Source of the DNA: Paenarthrobacter sp. Z7-10
Lineage (GTDB): Bacteria; Actinomycetota; Actinomycetes; Actinomycetales; Micrococcaceae
Length of the DNA: 37,013 bases
Reading direction: 5' to 3'
NCBI RefSeq assembly: GCF_026932795.1
Contig: NZ_JADPVH010000040.1
Coordinates: 1-37,013, forward strand
A program made the translations under genes and the position numbers. Positions within the stretch are counted from its first letter, which is position 1; each line of letters opens with the position of its first letter. Below are positions 1 to 8,988 of this stretch, in pieces. The notes below the pieces were generated by a model. That model made no database searches. It had not been told where the DNA came from and saw only the letters and a program-made list of their open reading frames with translations.

Positions 1-2
1 CG

Positions 3-65
3 GCCGGCCGGAACAGCGGCCGGCCGCGGACAGTGAGCAAGACCAGAGTCACCATCAGCTGCTAA
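3..65 (+). CDS. possible C-terminal tail of an upstream gene cut by the window edge
   Basis: One forward frame is open from the window edge to a TAA at 63-65, 12 bases before the next start. It would encode about 20 residues ending in TRVTISC. If real, it is the end of the gene preceding the secreted-protein cassette. Another forward frame closes at 34-36 and the third runs into the next gene, so the true frame cannot be chosen. A signal peptidase gene is often found beside genes like those that follow, but nothing in this fragment identifies one. Confidence 0.2.
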   Translation, partial: AGRNSGRPRTVSKTRVTISC

Positions 66-77
66 GAGGGGCACCAG

Positions 78-1223
78 GTGCAACAGCAACGCAGAATTTT
101 CCGTTCGTCCCCTGGACGGGCACGAGTGGCAGTTAAAGTCGCGCTGCTGGGGTTTGCGCTGATGCTGCTCCCAGCAGGAGCGCTCTTTGCCGCGAATCAG
201 AATGTCAAGCCTGGAATCACTCTGCAGGTGTCGCCGGCCAGCCAGTCGGTCGAACGGGCAAAGAACGCGGTTTACATCGTTTCCGTCACCTCCACCGGTG
301 GACTTTCGGGAAGCGTGTCCCTGAGCGCAAACGGTCTGCCGGCCGCCGCTTCGGCGACCTTCTCGCCGTCGTCGGTGGTCCTGCAGCCGGGAAGTACCGC
401 ATCGGCAACCATGACGGTGACCACCACGGCGAATACTCCGGTAGGCCCCTATAGCCTCTCCGTGCAGGCGGTAAGCGGGAAAGTCACCGGCAGCGTTGCC
501 GCGGGACTCACCGTGAACTACCCGCTGTCCAGTTCCCTGGTGTTGGCCGTCACTCCGGGGTCGGTCACAGTTCCGGCAGGAAGCTCGGGCGTCTTTACCG
601 TTGCCTTGGACCGTAAAAACATTGCCGGACCGGTTGACCTGCGGGTGTCGGGAGGGCTGCCAGCCGGTGCTGTCGTCCTTTTCACGCCTAACCCTGTGAC
701 GGGAGCGTCGACGACGCTGAAGATCAGCACTGACGTTGACGCCGGAAAAGGCACTTACACCCTCAATTTGGTGGCCACTGGCAAAGACGATGCCGGAAGA
801 TCCCAAATCGCCTACGCCAGCACGGTGCTGATCATCGATGCCACCAAGAAGAACTTCACCATCACCGGAACGCCGGCTGGTCTGCTGGCGCCAGGCGTCT
901 CCGTCCCCCTCGACCTGGCCGTTTCCAATCCGGACAAAAAGTCTTTGGATCTGACTAATCTGTCGTTTTCCATCCAGAGCGTGACGCGCACCTCAGAGGC
1001 GATCTCGCGGAACCTGCCCTGCAGCCGCGCGGATTACACCGTTTATCAGTTCAGCGGACCCTATCCCGTGACTGTTCCGGCAGGGACCACATCGCTGTCC
1101 AGTCTGAACGTTGCGGTGGCTCAATGGCCCCGGATCGGAATGCTTGACACCTCCGCCAACCAGGACGGCTGCAAGGGCGCAATACTGCAGCTGACCTACT
1201 CCGGATCAGGACAGGGCAACTGA
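78..1223 (+). CDS. secreted Ig-like repeat protein
   Basis: A GTG start follows a purine-rich ribosome site (AGAGGGG at 66-71). The basic N-terminus and hydrophobic stretch at residues 19-38 end in ALFAAN, a likely signal peptide. Two consecutive Ig-like beta-sandwich repeats of the NEW3/COG1470 style follow at roughly 48-146 and 150-250; each carries a V-x-P-x-S opening and a GLPAGA- or GLPAAA-type turn. The C-terminal module (about 258-381) has two cysteines, one in LPCSRADY and one in NQDGCKGAI, which could form a disulfide. A similar two-cysteine ending occurs in the next gene's product. No LPXTG signal or C-terminal membrane anchor is seen. It is the first gene of a tight three-gene run; the next ATG is one base past its stop. 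Role inferred as an extracellular structural or adhesive protein; the ligand is unknown. Confidence 0.8.
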   Translation: MQQQRRIFRSSPGRARVAVKVALLGFALMLLPAGALFAANQNVKPGITLQVSPASQSVERAKNAVYIVSVTSTGGLSGSVSLSANGLPAAASATFSPSSVVLQPGSTASATMTVTTTANTPVGPYSLSVQAVSGKVTGSVAAGLTVNYPLSSSLVLAVTPGSVTVPAGSSGVFTVALDRKNIAGPVDLRVSGGLPAGAVVLFTPNPVTGASTTLKISTDVDAGKGTYTLNLVATGKDDAGRSQIAYASTVLIIDATKKNFTITGTPAGLLAPGVSVPLDLAVSNPDKKSLDLTNLSFSIQSVTRTSEAISRNLPCSRADYTVYQFSGPYPVTVPAGTTSLSSLNVAVAQWPRIGMLDTSANQDGCKGAILQLTYSGSGQGN

Positions 1224-1224
1224 C

Positions 1225-1836
1225 ATGCTGTGGATATCTCGGATTTCGTCGCACCGTCAGACGCTCCATGCTGCGGACGCGGCGATGGTCGCACCTTCGA
1301 CGGTCGCCCCGTTGATGACGGGCGCGCCGTCGATGGGCGGCGGACGACGACGGCGGCAGCGGCGGGGGATCGCCGCGGCCTCGCTGGCTGCGGTCCTCTC
1401 CGTTGCGGCTGGCGGCGGAGTCGCCTTCGCGTATTGGACGACTGGGGGGACCGGCAGCGGCTCGGCGGTAAACAGCGATCTGCAGGCAGTGACGGTGGAG
1501 GCCTATGCCGCGGCCGGGCCCGCCCAATCCGCCCTGTTTCCCGGCGGCAGCTCCGACGTCACCATGCGGGTGACGAACGAGAACTCCTACCCGGTGCATA
1601 TTTACAGCGTTACAGCTGCCGGACCTGTCACCGCTGATGGCGGGCATTCCGCCTGCACGAACAATGGAGTCACCTTCGGGCCCGTTTCCAGCCCGCTCAG
1701 TCCGGCCACTTCGATCGCGGCCCATACCACCTCCGTGGTGGTCCTTCCCGCCGCGGCGAAGATGGACACCAGCTCGCAATCCGCCTGCCAAGGCGCGTCC
1801 TTTTCCCTGCCAGTGACTGTGGAGGTCCGTAAGTGA
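1225..1836 (+). CDS. small exported protein with SipW-like Tyr-Trp motif after the signal segment
   Basis: The product is 203 residues from the ATG just after the previous stop, with GGACAGG about eight bases upstream. Later in-frame ATGs at 1285 and 1333 are possible alternatives. An arginine cluster (RRRRQRR, about 41-47) precedes a hydrophobic helix (48-68) that ends in AFAYWTTGG. An aromatic pair right after the signal helix resembles exported proteins cleaved by SipW-type signal peptidases (TasA/camelysin style). The rest is predicted beta-rich with two cysteines, one in GGHSACTNN and one in QSACQGASF, matching the layout of the C-terminal module of the 381-residue neighbour. It may be a small surface subunit or fibre protein. 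Its stop overlaps the next start by four bases (GTGA), so the two are probably translationally coupled. Confidence 0.75.
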   Translation: MLWISRISSHRQTLHAADAAMVAPSTVAPLMTGAPSMGGGRRRRQRRGIAAASLAAVLSVAAGGGVAFAYWTTGGTGSGSAVNSDLQAVTVEAYAAAGPAQSALFPGGSSDVTMRVTNENSYPVHIYSVTAAGPVTADGGHSACTNNGVTFGPVSSPLSPATSIAAHTTSVVVLPAAAKMDTSSQSACQGASFSLPVTVEVRK

Positions 1837-3962
1837 AACCGCAGCCCCACCCCCCGGTATCGGCGCGCACTCGGTGGCTGCGCACACGCGCACCCTGGAT
1901 CCTGGCCGGAGTGCTGCCGTTGGCCGCCCTCTCCTCTCCGGCCTACGCCTTTTGGCAGTCCCAGAGCACGGGCAGTCTCAGCGCTGCCGCGGATTCCATC
2001 GCCGCAGGGGGTAAGCCCTCCGCCACTGCCGCCGGAGCCGACGTCTCGGTGAGGTGGCCGGCATCCAGCACGTTGCAGGGCGGCGCGGTTGCAGGCTACG
2101 TCCTTGCCCGTTACAGCACCGCCACGGGCGGCACCAGCGTTCCTGCAACGGGGGGATGCAGCGGTACCGTTACGGCGTTAAGTTGTGTCGAGGCCGCGCT
2201 TCCGGTTGGTACCTGGTATTACGCCGTGACCCCCGTGATCTCCTTGTGGACGGGAGCGGAGAGTCCCCGCAGCATCGGCGTCAACACGGACAAGACACCG
2301 CCCGTTGTGAGCGTCACTTCGATTTCCCCGGCGCCAAACCCTGCTGGTTTCAATAACAGCAGCCCGGTGACGGTCAATCTTGCAGCCGACGACGGCACTG
2401 GGGGATCGGGGGTCGCGTCCATCAGCTACAGCGTCGACGCCGGAGCCCAGACGGTCGTGGCCGCCGCGAGCGCCGCCGTCGTCCTGACTGCAGAGGGAAT
2501 GCATACTATTTCCTACTTCGCCACGGACAATGCCGGCAACTCCGGCACGGCGCAGACTATTGCCGTTCGGATCGATACTTTGGCCCCAACCGGTGGGTCG
2601 GTAACCGTGCCGACCTACGTCAACGCGGGCAACGTCGCAGCGGTCCCCGTCCGTGGCACCGCGGAACCAGGCAGCTCCGTAACGCTCCGGGTGTCCGACG
2701 CCGGTTCCGTGCACACGTTGACATCAACAGTTGCCGCAGATGCCACCGGAGCATGGTCTGTGCCCGGTTTGGACCTGAGCGGATTCAACCAAGGCACCCT
2801 GTCCTTTGCTGCTACCGCCGTGGACGCTGCCGGCAATGCAGGGCTGGCCGTCGTCGTGACGAGCATCAAGGACACGCTTTCGCCCTCGATTCCCACCGTA
2901 TCCGCTCCGACCTACGTCAATAGTGCCAATCGGACGAACGTACCCGTCAGCGGGACGGCCGAAGCCGGCTCCACGGTTTCCCTCCGGGTCACGGACGCGG
3001 GAGCCGTTCACACCGTGTTGCGGACCGCCACGGCGGGCGGCAGTGGTGCATGGTCCGTCACCGGGCTGGACCTGTCCGCGTTGAATGACGGCGCGCTGAC
3101 GTTCAGCGCCGCGGCTGCGGACCCAGCCGGGAACACGGGAGGAACCGGCTCCGCGTCCAGCGTTAAGGATGTGCTGGTTGCTGCTCCGTTTATCACCGCC
3201 CCGGGCACGGTCAACAGCAGCAATGCCACGACCTTTCCAGTCGCCGGCAGCACCGAAGCCGGCGCATCGGTGCGCCTCACAGTCAGCGACGGGGTTACGG
3301 CGCATACGGTGACGAAAACCGCGGTGGCCAATGGCTCCGGAAGTTGGGCAGCCAGCCTTGATCTCAGCGGAATGAACGCCGGTACTCTCAGCTACAGCGC
3401 CGTCGCCACCGATCCGGCCGGTAACGTCAGCGGCCCGGGAACGGCGACCGGCACGAAAGCCGGGCCGAAAGTGACTGCCGTTGGACTCGTCGGTGGTAAC
3501 GGCGTGGCGGCTGCGGGTGATTCGGTGAGCATCACCTTTGGCCAGGCGATGAACGGGAGTACCTTCTGCTCCGATTGGACGTCCCCGGGCGTGCAGACCC
3601 TCAGCGGCAGCAACGACGTCGTCGTCACCATAACGAACGGGACAGCGGAGGACACGCTCTCGGTCACCAGTACCAATTGTCCCGGGTTGAAGATCGGCAG
3701 CATCGGCTTGGGCGGGGACTACGTCTCCAGCGGCAGCGCTACATTTTCCGCCACCGCCAACGGCAGCAGATCCTCGGTGTCCTGGAATCCGACGACAGCG
3801 ACACTGACCATCACGCTGGGAACCAAGCAGACCGGCACATTGGCCACCGCGCCAGCGAGCGTTGGATATCCGTCTTACACACCGGTTGCGGGCCTCCAAG
3901 ACTCGGCCGGTAATCCGCTGGGAACGACAACCTTTACCTCCGGAACCGCTTCCAAGTTCTGA
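1833..3962 (+). CDS. large secreted multi-repeat Ig-like surface protein
   Basis: The GTG start overlaps the preceding TGA. Residues 1-40 form a basic region plus hydrophobic segment ending in AYAFWQSQS, again an aromatic pair after the signal helix. A fibronectin-III-like domain (about 60-150) contains two cysteines. An Ig-like domain with DNAGNSGT (about 155-250) is followed by three tandem repeats of about 95 residues. Each repeat has a P-x-YVN or PGTVN opening, then GTAEPGSSV-type, GAWSV-LDLS and VDAAGN-type motifs (about 255-540). A separate C-terminal domain (545-709) has two cysteines, LGGDYV and a final LQDSAGNP. No LPXTG motif or C-terminal helix is visible, so it may be released or held non-covalently. 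Likely an adhesin or fibre component; function inferred only from architecture. Confidence 0.8.
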   Translation: MKPQPHPPVSARTRWLRTRAPWILAGVLPLAALSSPAYAFWQSQSTGSLSAAADSIAAGGKPSATAAGADVSVRWPASSTLQGGAVAGYVLARYSTATGGTSVPATGGCSGTVTALSCVEAALPVGTWYYAVTPVISLWTGAESPRSIGVNTDKTPPVVSVTSISPAPNPAGFNNSSPVTVNLAADDGTGGSGVASISYSVDAGAQTVVAAASAAVVLTAEGMHTISYFATDNAGNSGTAQTIAVRIDTLAPTGGSVTVPTYVNAGNVAAVPVRGTAEPGSSVTLRVSDAGSVHTLTSTVAADATGAWSVPGLDLSGFNQGTLSFAATAVDAAGNAGLAVVVTSIKDTLSPSIPTVSAPTYVNSANRTNVPVSGTAEAGSTVSLRVTDAGAVHTVLRTATAGGSGAWSVTGLDLSALNDGALTFSAAAADPAGNTGGTGSASSVKDVLVAAPFITAPGTVNSSNATTFPVAGSTEAGASVRLTVSDGVTAHTVTKTAVANGSGSWAASLDLSGMNAGTLSYSAVATDPAGNVSGPGTATGTKAGPKVTAVGLVGGNGVAAAGDSVSITFGQAMNGSTFCSDWTSPGVQTLSGSNDVVVTITNGTAEDTLSVTSTNCPGLKIGSIGLGGDYVSSGSATFSATANGSRSSVSWNPTTATLTITLGTKQTGTLATAPASVGYPSYTPVAGLQDSAGNPLGTTTFTSGTASKF

Positions 3963-3967
3963 GCCGA

Positions 3968-3993
3968 ATGGCGAGGCCTGCGGGCCCCGCCAT
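3968..3993 (+). terminator. hairpin after the secreted-protein cassette
   Basis: Six bases after the TGA lies a dyad with 11-bp arms (ATGGCGAGGCC and GGCCCCGCCAT, one A-C mismatch) and a TGCG loop. No T-run follows, which is common in actinobacterial terminators. It would end transcription of the + cassette before the convergent pilus operon. Confidence 0.6.
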
Positions 3994-4518
3994 ACGCGCG
4001 CCCGCCGCTGCTGCCGCCAACTGAATCTCCCGGTGAAACTCAGTGCATCCGGCGTCATTTTGGTGGCTGGCCGCGCAGCAGGCACCCGATTTCCGCTCGA
4101 TTGACCAATTCCGTATACGACACCTGGCCGCGTTGGCAAGCGCGTTCTCCAGGCGCGGAGACGAACTCCCCGCCGAGCTCGCAAGCCGGAACGGACGGGC
4201 TGCGAAACGGGCGGAGCCCAAAACCCACAGCGCAGCGAAACCTCACGGACTCGGACGCCCCGATCATGAAAACCGTTGACGGGTGCGCGGACTCTGGAAG
4301 GCAGCCGAAGAGGGAAAGTTGTGGCCGGTTGCCTCAGTCTCCACAGCCTCCGCACCAACAGGGGCCATCTAACGACGAAGAGCAGCCGGTTCGTTGCCAC
4401 TTCGGGCCTGGAAACCAGCGACAACTCTTCGAACCGCGAATCAACGAGGTCCAATTTAGCAGTGGCAATCAGCACAACACAGCCCCGGCATTCAGGCCAC
4501 TACCCACCGCAAGGAACG
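3994..4518. other. 525-bp gap between convergent operons, no gene supported
   Basis: This lies between the secreted cassette (+) and the end of the pilus operon (-). Several frames are open, including a long - frame that continues through the antisense of the 709-residue gene. Their products are arginine- and proline-rich without domains, and the + frames run into the antisense of tadC. No tRNA-like fold or convincing promoter was seen. Confidence 0.5.
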
Positions 4519-5424
4519 CTAAGGAGCGCCGAACCCGCTGAAGCCGCCGTGGCTGAATCCCGCAATTATATTGATGACGGCCGGTCCCAGAATGATGATG
4601 AACAGGACCGGAAAGATGAAAAACAGCAGTGGAAAGAGTACGAAGACCGGCAGCTTCATCGCCTTTTCCTCAGCTCGCTGCCGGCGCTTGATCCTCATTT
4701 GTTTTGCCTGGGTGCGCAGCACTTTGGCTAGGCCAATACCGTAAATATCGGCTTGGACGATGGCCCGGACGAAGCTTTTGAGATCCGGAACGGTGGTGCG
4801 GTCAGCCAACGCCTGGTAAGAATCCCGGCGTGAGCGGCCCAGCTGCATGTCCTGGAGTGTTCGAATCAGTTCCTCGGCGAGCGGGCCGCTGCCGTTGTTG
4901 CCCGCCCTGGCCATCGCGCTTTCAAAACCCAGCCCTGCTTCCACGGCGATGAGCATCTGATCCAAGGTGTCCGGCAGCGCCAGTTGGATGGCCTTCTGCC
5001 GTTCCTGGCCCCTGCTGAGCAGGAGTAGATCCGGAATGAAGTACGCGAGCAGGATTAGGAAGACGGCCGCAAGAATTAGCTGTGTGCCGGGGCGGATACT
5101 GATGATCAGGATTCCCAGCAGCGCCCCGACCAGTGCAAGCGAGGGCTTGACAATGATCAGCCGCTCCATTGGCATGGAGGCAGGCCGACCGGCACGTGCC
5201 AGCAGCAGGTCCAGCTTGGCCTGGTATCCGGACGGTGTGATTTTGCGTGCCAGTGCAGGCAGCAGCTGGCGCGCCGCGGGGGCAGAGGCCGGCCCGTGCG
5301 GCACGCGGCCAAGGTTGCCCAGCACCATCGCCCGGGTCTTGGTGTCCACGGTGATCCATGACCAGGCCAGGTAACCGACCGGACCAACAACCAAGGCGAT
5401 GAAGATCCATACGATAACTGGCAT
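4519..5424 (-). CDS. tadC: Tad pilus inner-membrane platform protein TadC
   Basis: A 301-residue type II secretion F-family protein. An N-terminal membrane helix (1-22) precedes a cytoplasmic stretch, two adjacent helices at about 90-135, then the T2SSF domain with LPDTLDQMLIAVEAGLGFE and the later GIGLAKVLRTQA segment. One or two C-terminal helices contain FPLLFFIFPVLF. In Flp/Tad systems TadB and TadC form the inner-membrane platform that works with the TadA ATPase to assemble pilin. It is the last gene of the operon, starting 14 bases after the tadB stop with GGGTGG as ribosome site. Assignment as TadC rather than TadB rests on gene order and the shorter N-terminal region. Confidence 0.88.
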   Translation of the reverse strand: MPVIVWIFIALVVGPVGYLAWSWITVDTKTRAMVLGNLGRVPHGPASAPAARQLLPALARKITPSGYQAKLDLLLARAGRPASMPMERLIIVKPSLALVGALLGILIISIRPGTQLILAAVFLILLAYFIPDLLLLSRGQERQKAIQLALPDTLDQMLIAVEAGLGFESAMARAGNNGSGPLAEELIRTLQDMQLGRSRRDSYQALADRTTVPDLKSFVRAIVQADIYGIGLAKVLRTQAKQMRIKRRQRAEEKAMKLPVFVLFPLLFFIFPVLFIIILGPAVINIIAGFSHGGFSGFGAP

Positions 5425-5438
5425 TGCGAAGCCACCCT

Positions 5439-6371
5439 TCAGAATTTGATCTGGACGATCTTGCGGAGCCAGAGACTGCCGATGATCATCATCACGGCAC
5501 CGATTCCCAGCAGTGCCCAGCCGAGCGCACTGCTGGTGAGGACGCCGAGGTACTTGGGGTTGAGCACCATGAGCATGAGCGCTATGCCGAAGGGGAGCGC
5601 CAGCAGAATGACCGCTGACAGGCGTCCCTCGGCGCTGAGCGCCTTTACTTGGGCCTTGATTTGTCCCCGTTCACGGATTGTCTCTCCGACATGGTCCAGC
5701 ACTTCCGCCAGGTCCCCTCCGACCTCGCGGTTGATTTGGATTGCTTGGCAGATCCACTCGAAGTCATCACTTTTCATGCGCTGGGCCGTATCGGCCAGTG
5801 CCTCTTCAAGGTCGCGGCCGATGCGGGTTTCGTTGATGATGCGGGCGAACTCCTCGGAGGATGGGACATCGGCCTCCTGCGCGGCCGCATCGACGGCCCG
5901 AAGAATGCTGTGACCGGCGCGCAGTCCGCCGGAAAGCAACAGCAGATTGTCACCGAGCTGCTGGTCGAATTTGCTCCGCCGCCGGCTTGCGAGGAGGGCC
6001 AGGTACGCCCAAGCCAGGACCGGTGCCAGCACGGCCAGTAGGAGTGCCGAGCCAACACCGCTCAACAGCAGGCCCACGACCCCGAGGACCCCGGTTCCCG
6101 CGGCGACCAAAATGAGGAAATCCGCGGGCGACAGGCGCAGGCCGGCGTTGCCCAACTGGGAGCGCGTGAACGGGCCGCCGCCGACGGATTTGTTCAGCCC
6201 GGCCACGATAGCCGCGGTGAACCCGGAGAACTGGGTTTTGCTGCCATTACCGAATGGCCGCCGCCGGCTCAGGGGCAGGGCGGATTGCTGCGGCTTAAGC
6301 ACCACCAGAAACAGCACGACGACGGCGCCAACGCATAGCGTGAATCCCGCCGTCATAACCAGCGCGGGCAC
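5439..6371 (-). CDS. tadB: Tad pilus inner-membrane platform protein TadB
   Basis: The GTG start lies two bases past the tadA stop, with AGGCGG five bases upstream. The 310-residue product has an N-terminal helix (about 5-25) and a helical pair at about 95-135. The T2SSF domain follows, with LLLLSGGLRAGHSILRAVD and INREVGGDLAEVLDHVGET, and the protein ends in two helices including ALGWALLGIGAVMMII. The GGDLAEVLD motif is typical of the GspF/TadB fold. It probably forms a heteromeric platform with TadC and receives energy from TadA. Tight spacing on both sides shows co-transcription. Confidence 0.9.
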   Translation of the reverse strand: MPALVMTAGFTLCVGAVVVLFLVVLKPQQSALPLSRRRPFGNGSKTQFSGFTAAIVAGLNKSVGGGPFTRSQLGNAGLRLSPADFLILVAAGTGVLGVVGLLLSGVGSALLLAVLAPVLAWAYLALLASRRRSKFDQQLGDNLLLLSGGLRAGHSILRAVDAAAQEADVPSSEEFARIINETRIGRDLEEALADTAQRMKSDDFEWICQAIQINREVGGDLAEVLDHVGETIRERGQIKAQVKALSAEGRLSAVILLALPFGIALMLMVLNPKYLGVLTSSALGWALLGIGAVMMIIGSLWLRKIVQIKF

Positions 6372-6373
6372 GT

Positions 6374-7792
6374 CTACCGCCTTCCTTTGTAGACGGGCTG
6401 GTCGCCAAAGACGCTGTCCGGGAGGACGATGCCAAGCTCCTTGAAATGGTCCACAAATCGGGGTCTTATTCCAGTTGGCACCGGTTTCCCCAGGAACCTG
6501 CCGGACGCATCTACGCCGGCAGCATAGTCGAAAAGGAAGGCGTCTTGGAGGGTGACGATGTCGCCTTCCATGCCCTGAACTTCGGTAATATGCGTGACTC
6601 TCCGGGTGCCGTCGCGCAACCGCGACAGGTGCACGATCAGGTTGACTGCGGACGCTATTTGTTCACGGATGGCCCTCAACGGCAAGTCCATGCCGGCCAT
6701 CAAAACCAGCGTTTCGAGCCGGGCGACTGCATCTCTGGGGGAGTTGGCGTGAACTGTGGACAGGGATCCGTCGTGGCCAGTGTTCATCGCCTGGAGCATG
6801 TCCAGCGCCTCCCCGCCCCGGACCTCGCCGACCACGATCCGGTCCGGCCTCATGCGCAGGGAGTTGCGCAAGAGATCGCGGACAGATACTTCGCCCTTGC
6901 CCTCAATGTTTGCTGGCCTGCTTTCGAGGCGGACCACGTGCCGCTGCTGCAACTGCAGTTCAACCGCGTCTTCGATGGTGACGATTCTGTCATTGGTGGG
7001 AAGAAACGTGGAGAGGACGTTGAGCAGCGTTGTTTTCCCGGTCCCCGTGCCGCCCGTGACGAGGATATTCAATCTGGCCTTGACGCAGGCGTTCAACAGC
7101 TCGGCCATTCCCGCGGAAAGGGTGCCATAGTCAATTAGATTCTGCACAGTCAGCGGAATGCGGCCAAACTTTCGAATGGTCAGCGACGGACCGTTGATGG
7201 CCAGCGGAGGAATAATGGCGTTTACCCTGGAACCGTCTTCCAGCCTTGCATCAACCATCGGAGAAGACTCGTCGATGCGCCGGCCAATCCGGGAAACGAT
7301 GCGTTCGATCACCCTGCGGAGGTGATCGTCGGTGGCGAATCGGGAATTGGATAGCGAGAGCTGTCCGGCGCGTTCAATGTAGATCTGCTCGGCTCCGTTG
7401 ACCATGATTTCCGTCACCGAGTCATCGTCCAGAAATTGCTGCAGTGGCCCATACCCGAGGACGTCGTCGCCGATCTCCTGGATCAGCCGGCACCGCTCCT
7501 CGGGAGACAAGGGAACCTGTTCGGCATCGACGACCTGGCTCAGCTCCTCCCGGGCGGACTTGCGAAGATCCTCCTCACTGAGATTGGGATCGGTTACCCG
7601 TGATCCCATGCGTTCGAACAGCGAGTCCCCGGCTCGCTGCTTAAGCCCGGCGAGGGCGGTTCCCGTGCCGCTGGACGATGCAAACTCCGGGGAGGCAGGG
7701 GCGAACTGAGTACTTGGCCCGACGGCGGAGACCGCAGGTTCCGTAGTGGCTGCTGGTCCCCTCGCCGTGCTCAACCTGTCCGAAAGACTCAT
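6374..7792 (-). CDS. tadA: Tad pilus assembly ATPase TadA/CpaF
   Basis: A cytoplasmic hexameric secretion ATPase that powers Flp pilus assembly. In the 472-residue form the N-terminal about 60 residues are a low-complexity Ala/Ser/Pro tail. The N-domain carries [21 protein letters not shown], Walker A is GGTGTGKTT (about 247-255), an Asp box lies in [11 protein letters not shown], and Walker B lies in [12 protein letters not shown], followed by the His box [15 protein letters not shown]. All catalytic motifs look intact. The start was set at 7792 because its ATG overlaps the cpaE TGA as ATGA and GGTGG precedes it. An in-frame upstream start at 7840 would add 16 residues and overlap cpaE by 52 bp, which is less likely. 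Confidence 0.93.
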   Translation of the reverse strand: MSLSDRLSTARGPAATTEPAVSAVGPSTQFAPASPEFASSSGTGTALAGLKQRAGDSLFERMGSRVTDPNLSEEDLRKSAREELSQVVDAEQVPLSPEERCRLIQEIGDDVLGYGPLQQFLDDDSVTEIMVNGAEQIYIERAGQLSLSNSRFATDDHLRRVIERIVSRIGRRIDESSPMVDARLEDGSRVNAIIPPLAINGPSLTIRKFGRIPLTVQNLIDYGTLSAGMAELLNACVKARLNILVTGGTGTGKTTLLNVLSTFLPTNDRIVTIEDAVELQLQQRHVVRLESRPANIEGKGEVSVRDLLRNSLRMRPDRIVVGEVRGGEALDMLQAMNTGHDGSLSTVHANSPRDAVARLETLVLMAGMDLPLRAIREQIASAVNLIVHLSRLRDGTRRVTHITEVQGMEGDIVTLQDAFLFDYAAGVDASGRFLGKPVPTGIRPRFVDHFKELGIVLPDSVFGDQPVYKGRR

Positions 7793-8988
7793 GACACCAC
7801 CGCCCGTCGATGCAGTTTCCGGTGGGCCCTGGTTCCCCAATCTGGGTGAAAGCGCTCCACCAATTTGTGCAGGCCCTTCGCCGCAGGATCCCGCACGCCG
7901 TCCTGGAGTACCGGGACTCCTTTGTTGGTGGACAATGCCAGCGTTGCGGAGAGCGGGATAACGACGTCGATGGGGACGCCAATCGTGGCCTCCACATCCT
8001 GCAGGCTCAACCCGGAGCGCCGATTGGCGAAATTGAGCACAACGTGACGTCCCTCCGGAACCAGTGAAAGTTCGTCAAGGATGACCAGTCCGGAACGGAG
8101 ACCTCGCACACTCGGGATGTCCATACCCACGACCCAAACGGCATCGGTGGCATGTTCCAACGTGGCCAAGGCGTGCTCACCGAGACCGGGCGCCGTATCA
8201 ACGACAACATAGCTGAACTCGGTGGCCAGCTGCGCCAATAGTTGCCGAACGTGCTCCGCTGTGATCAGGTCCGCTTCGTTTGGACTCTTTGGCGCACAGA
8301 GCGCGTAAATTCCACTCGGATGGACGGTCAGGAGGGCTTTGAGAACCATCGTGTCCCGCGATGCGGCTCCGGTGACTGCGTCCACCAGCGTGTGTTCCGG
8401 ATCAAGGAGAAGACCCGAAGCAACATCACCAAACTGGAGATCCAGGTCCACGATCACCACGCTCATCGGTGCGACCTTGCCCAAACCCACGGCGAGGTTG
8501 GTGGCTACAGTGGTTTTGCCAACGCCTCCCTTGGGCGACATGACCGCTATGACGCGGCCGACGTCGCGCTGCGAAGCTCCCGGAGCGGACAATCCGCGCC
8601 GGCGTCCTGCGGCCGAAAGACAGGCGCGTTCCAAAAGGACGCGGATGGTTTGGACGTCCGCGTCCGGGCTGATTATGTCCCGGATTCCCGCGCGCATGGC
8701 GCTGAGGACGAGTTCCGCCGAGGTGTCGGCAGCCAGCACAACGCTGATTTCCGGGTACTGCAGGTCGATGACGGTGGCGAGCTTCAGCGCCTCATCCGCA
8801 GCGACACCAGGTCCGAGGATGATCACTTCGGGCGGCTCGTCGGTCTGCTGTCCGATGATGTCGTGCGGGCCGGCGTTCAAGGCCGACGACGGCAGGGTGC
8901 GGATGGTGCCATAGAGGCCACCTGAAACGGCTTCCCGTACGCGGCGTTCAAAATCGGCGACCGGGGAGATAACAATAAAACGGCTCAT
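7789..8988 (-). CDS. cpaE: Tad pilus localisation ATPase CpaE/TadZ
   Basis: A 399-residue MinD/ParA-like protein. Residues 1-125 form a receiver-like domain without a clear phosphorylation pocket, as usual for TadZ. A MinD-type domain follows with the deviant Walker A MSPKGGVGKTT (about 150-160), DLDLQFGD, and VVVDTAPGL as the Walker B region. The family places the Tad machine within the cell, often at a pole. The start ATG overlaps the cpaB TGA by four bases (ATGA), and its own stop overlaps the tadA start the same way, so cpaB-cpaE-tadA are translationally coupled. Confidence 0.9.
   Translation of the reverse strand: MSRFIVISPVADFERRVREAVSGGLYGTIRTLPSSALNAGPHDIIGQQTDEPPEVIILGPGVAADEALKLATVIDLQYPEISVVLAADTSAELVLSAMRAGIRDIISPDADVQTIRVLLERACLSAAGRRRGLSAPGASQRDVGRVIAVMSPKGGVGKTTVATNLAVGLGKVAPMSVVIVDLDLQFGDVASGLLLDPEHTLVDAVTGAASRDTMVLKALLTVHPSGIYALCAPKSPNEADLITAEHVRQLLAQLATEFSYVVVDTAPGLGEHALATLEHATDAVWVVGMDIPSVRGLRSGLVILDELSLVPEGRHVVLNFANRRSGLSLQDVEATIGVPIDVVIPLSATLALSTNKGVPVLQDGVRDPAAKGLHKLVERFHPDWGTRAHRKLHRRAVVS

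Noticed and set aside
1051-1893. 280-codon - frame
   Set aside because: Antisense to the secreted-protein genes, with low-complexity Gly/Arg composition.
2724-4475. 583-codon open frame on the - strand
   Set aside because: It runs antisense through the repeats of the 709-residue protein; the product is arginine- and glycine-rich without domains.
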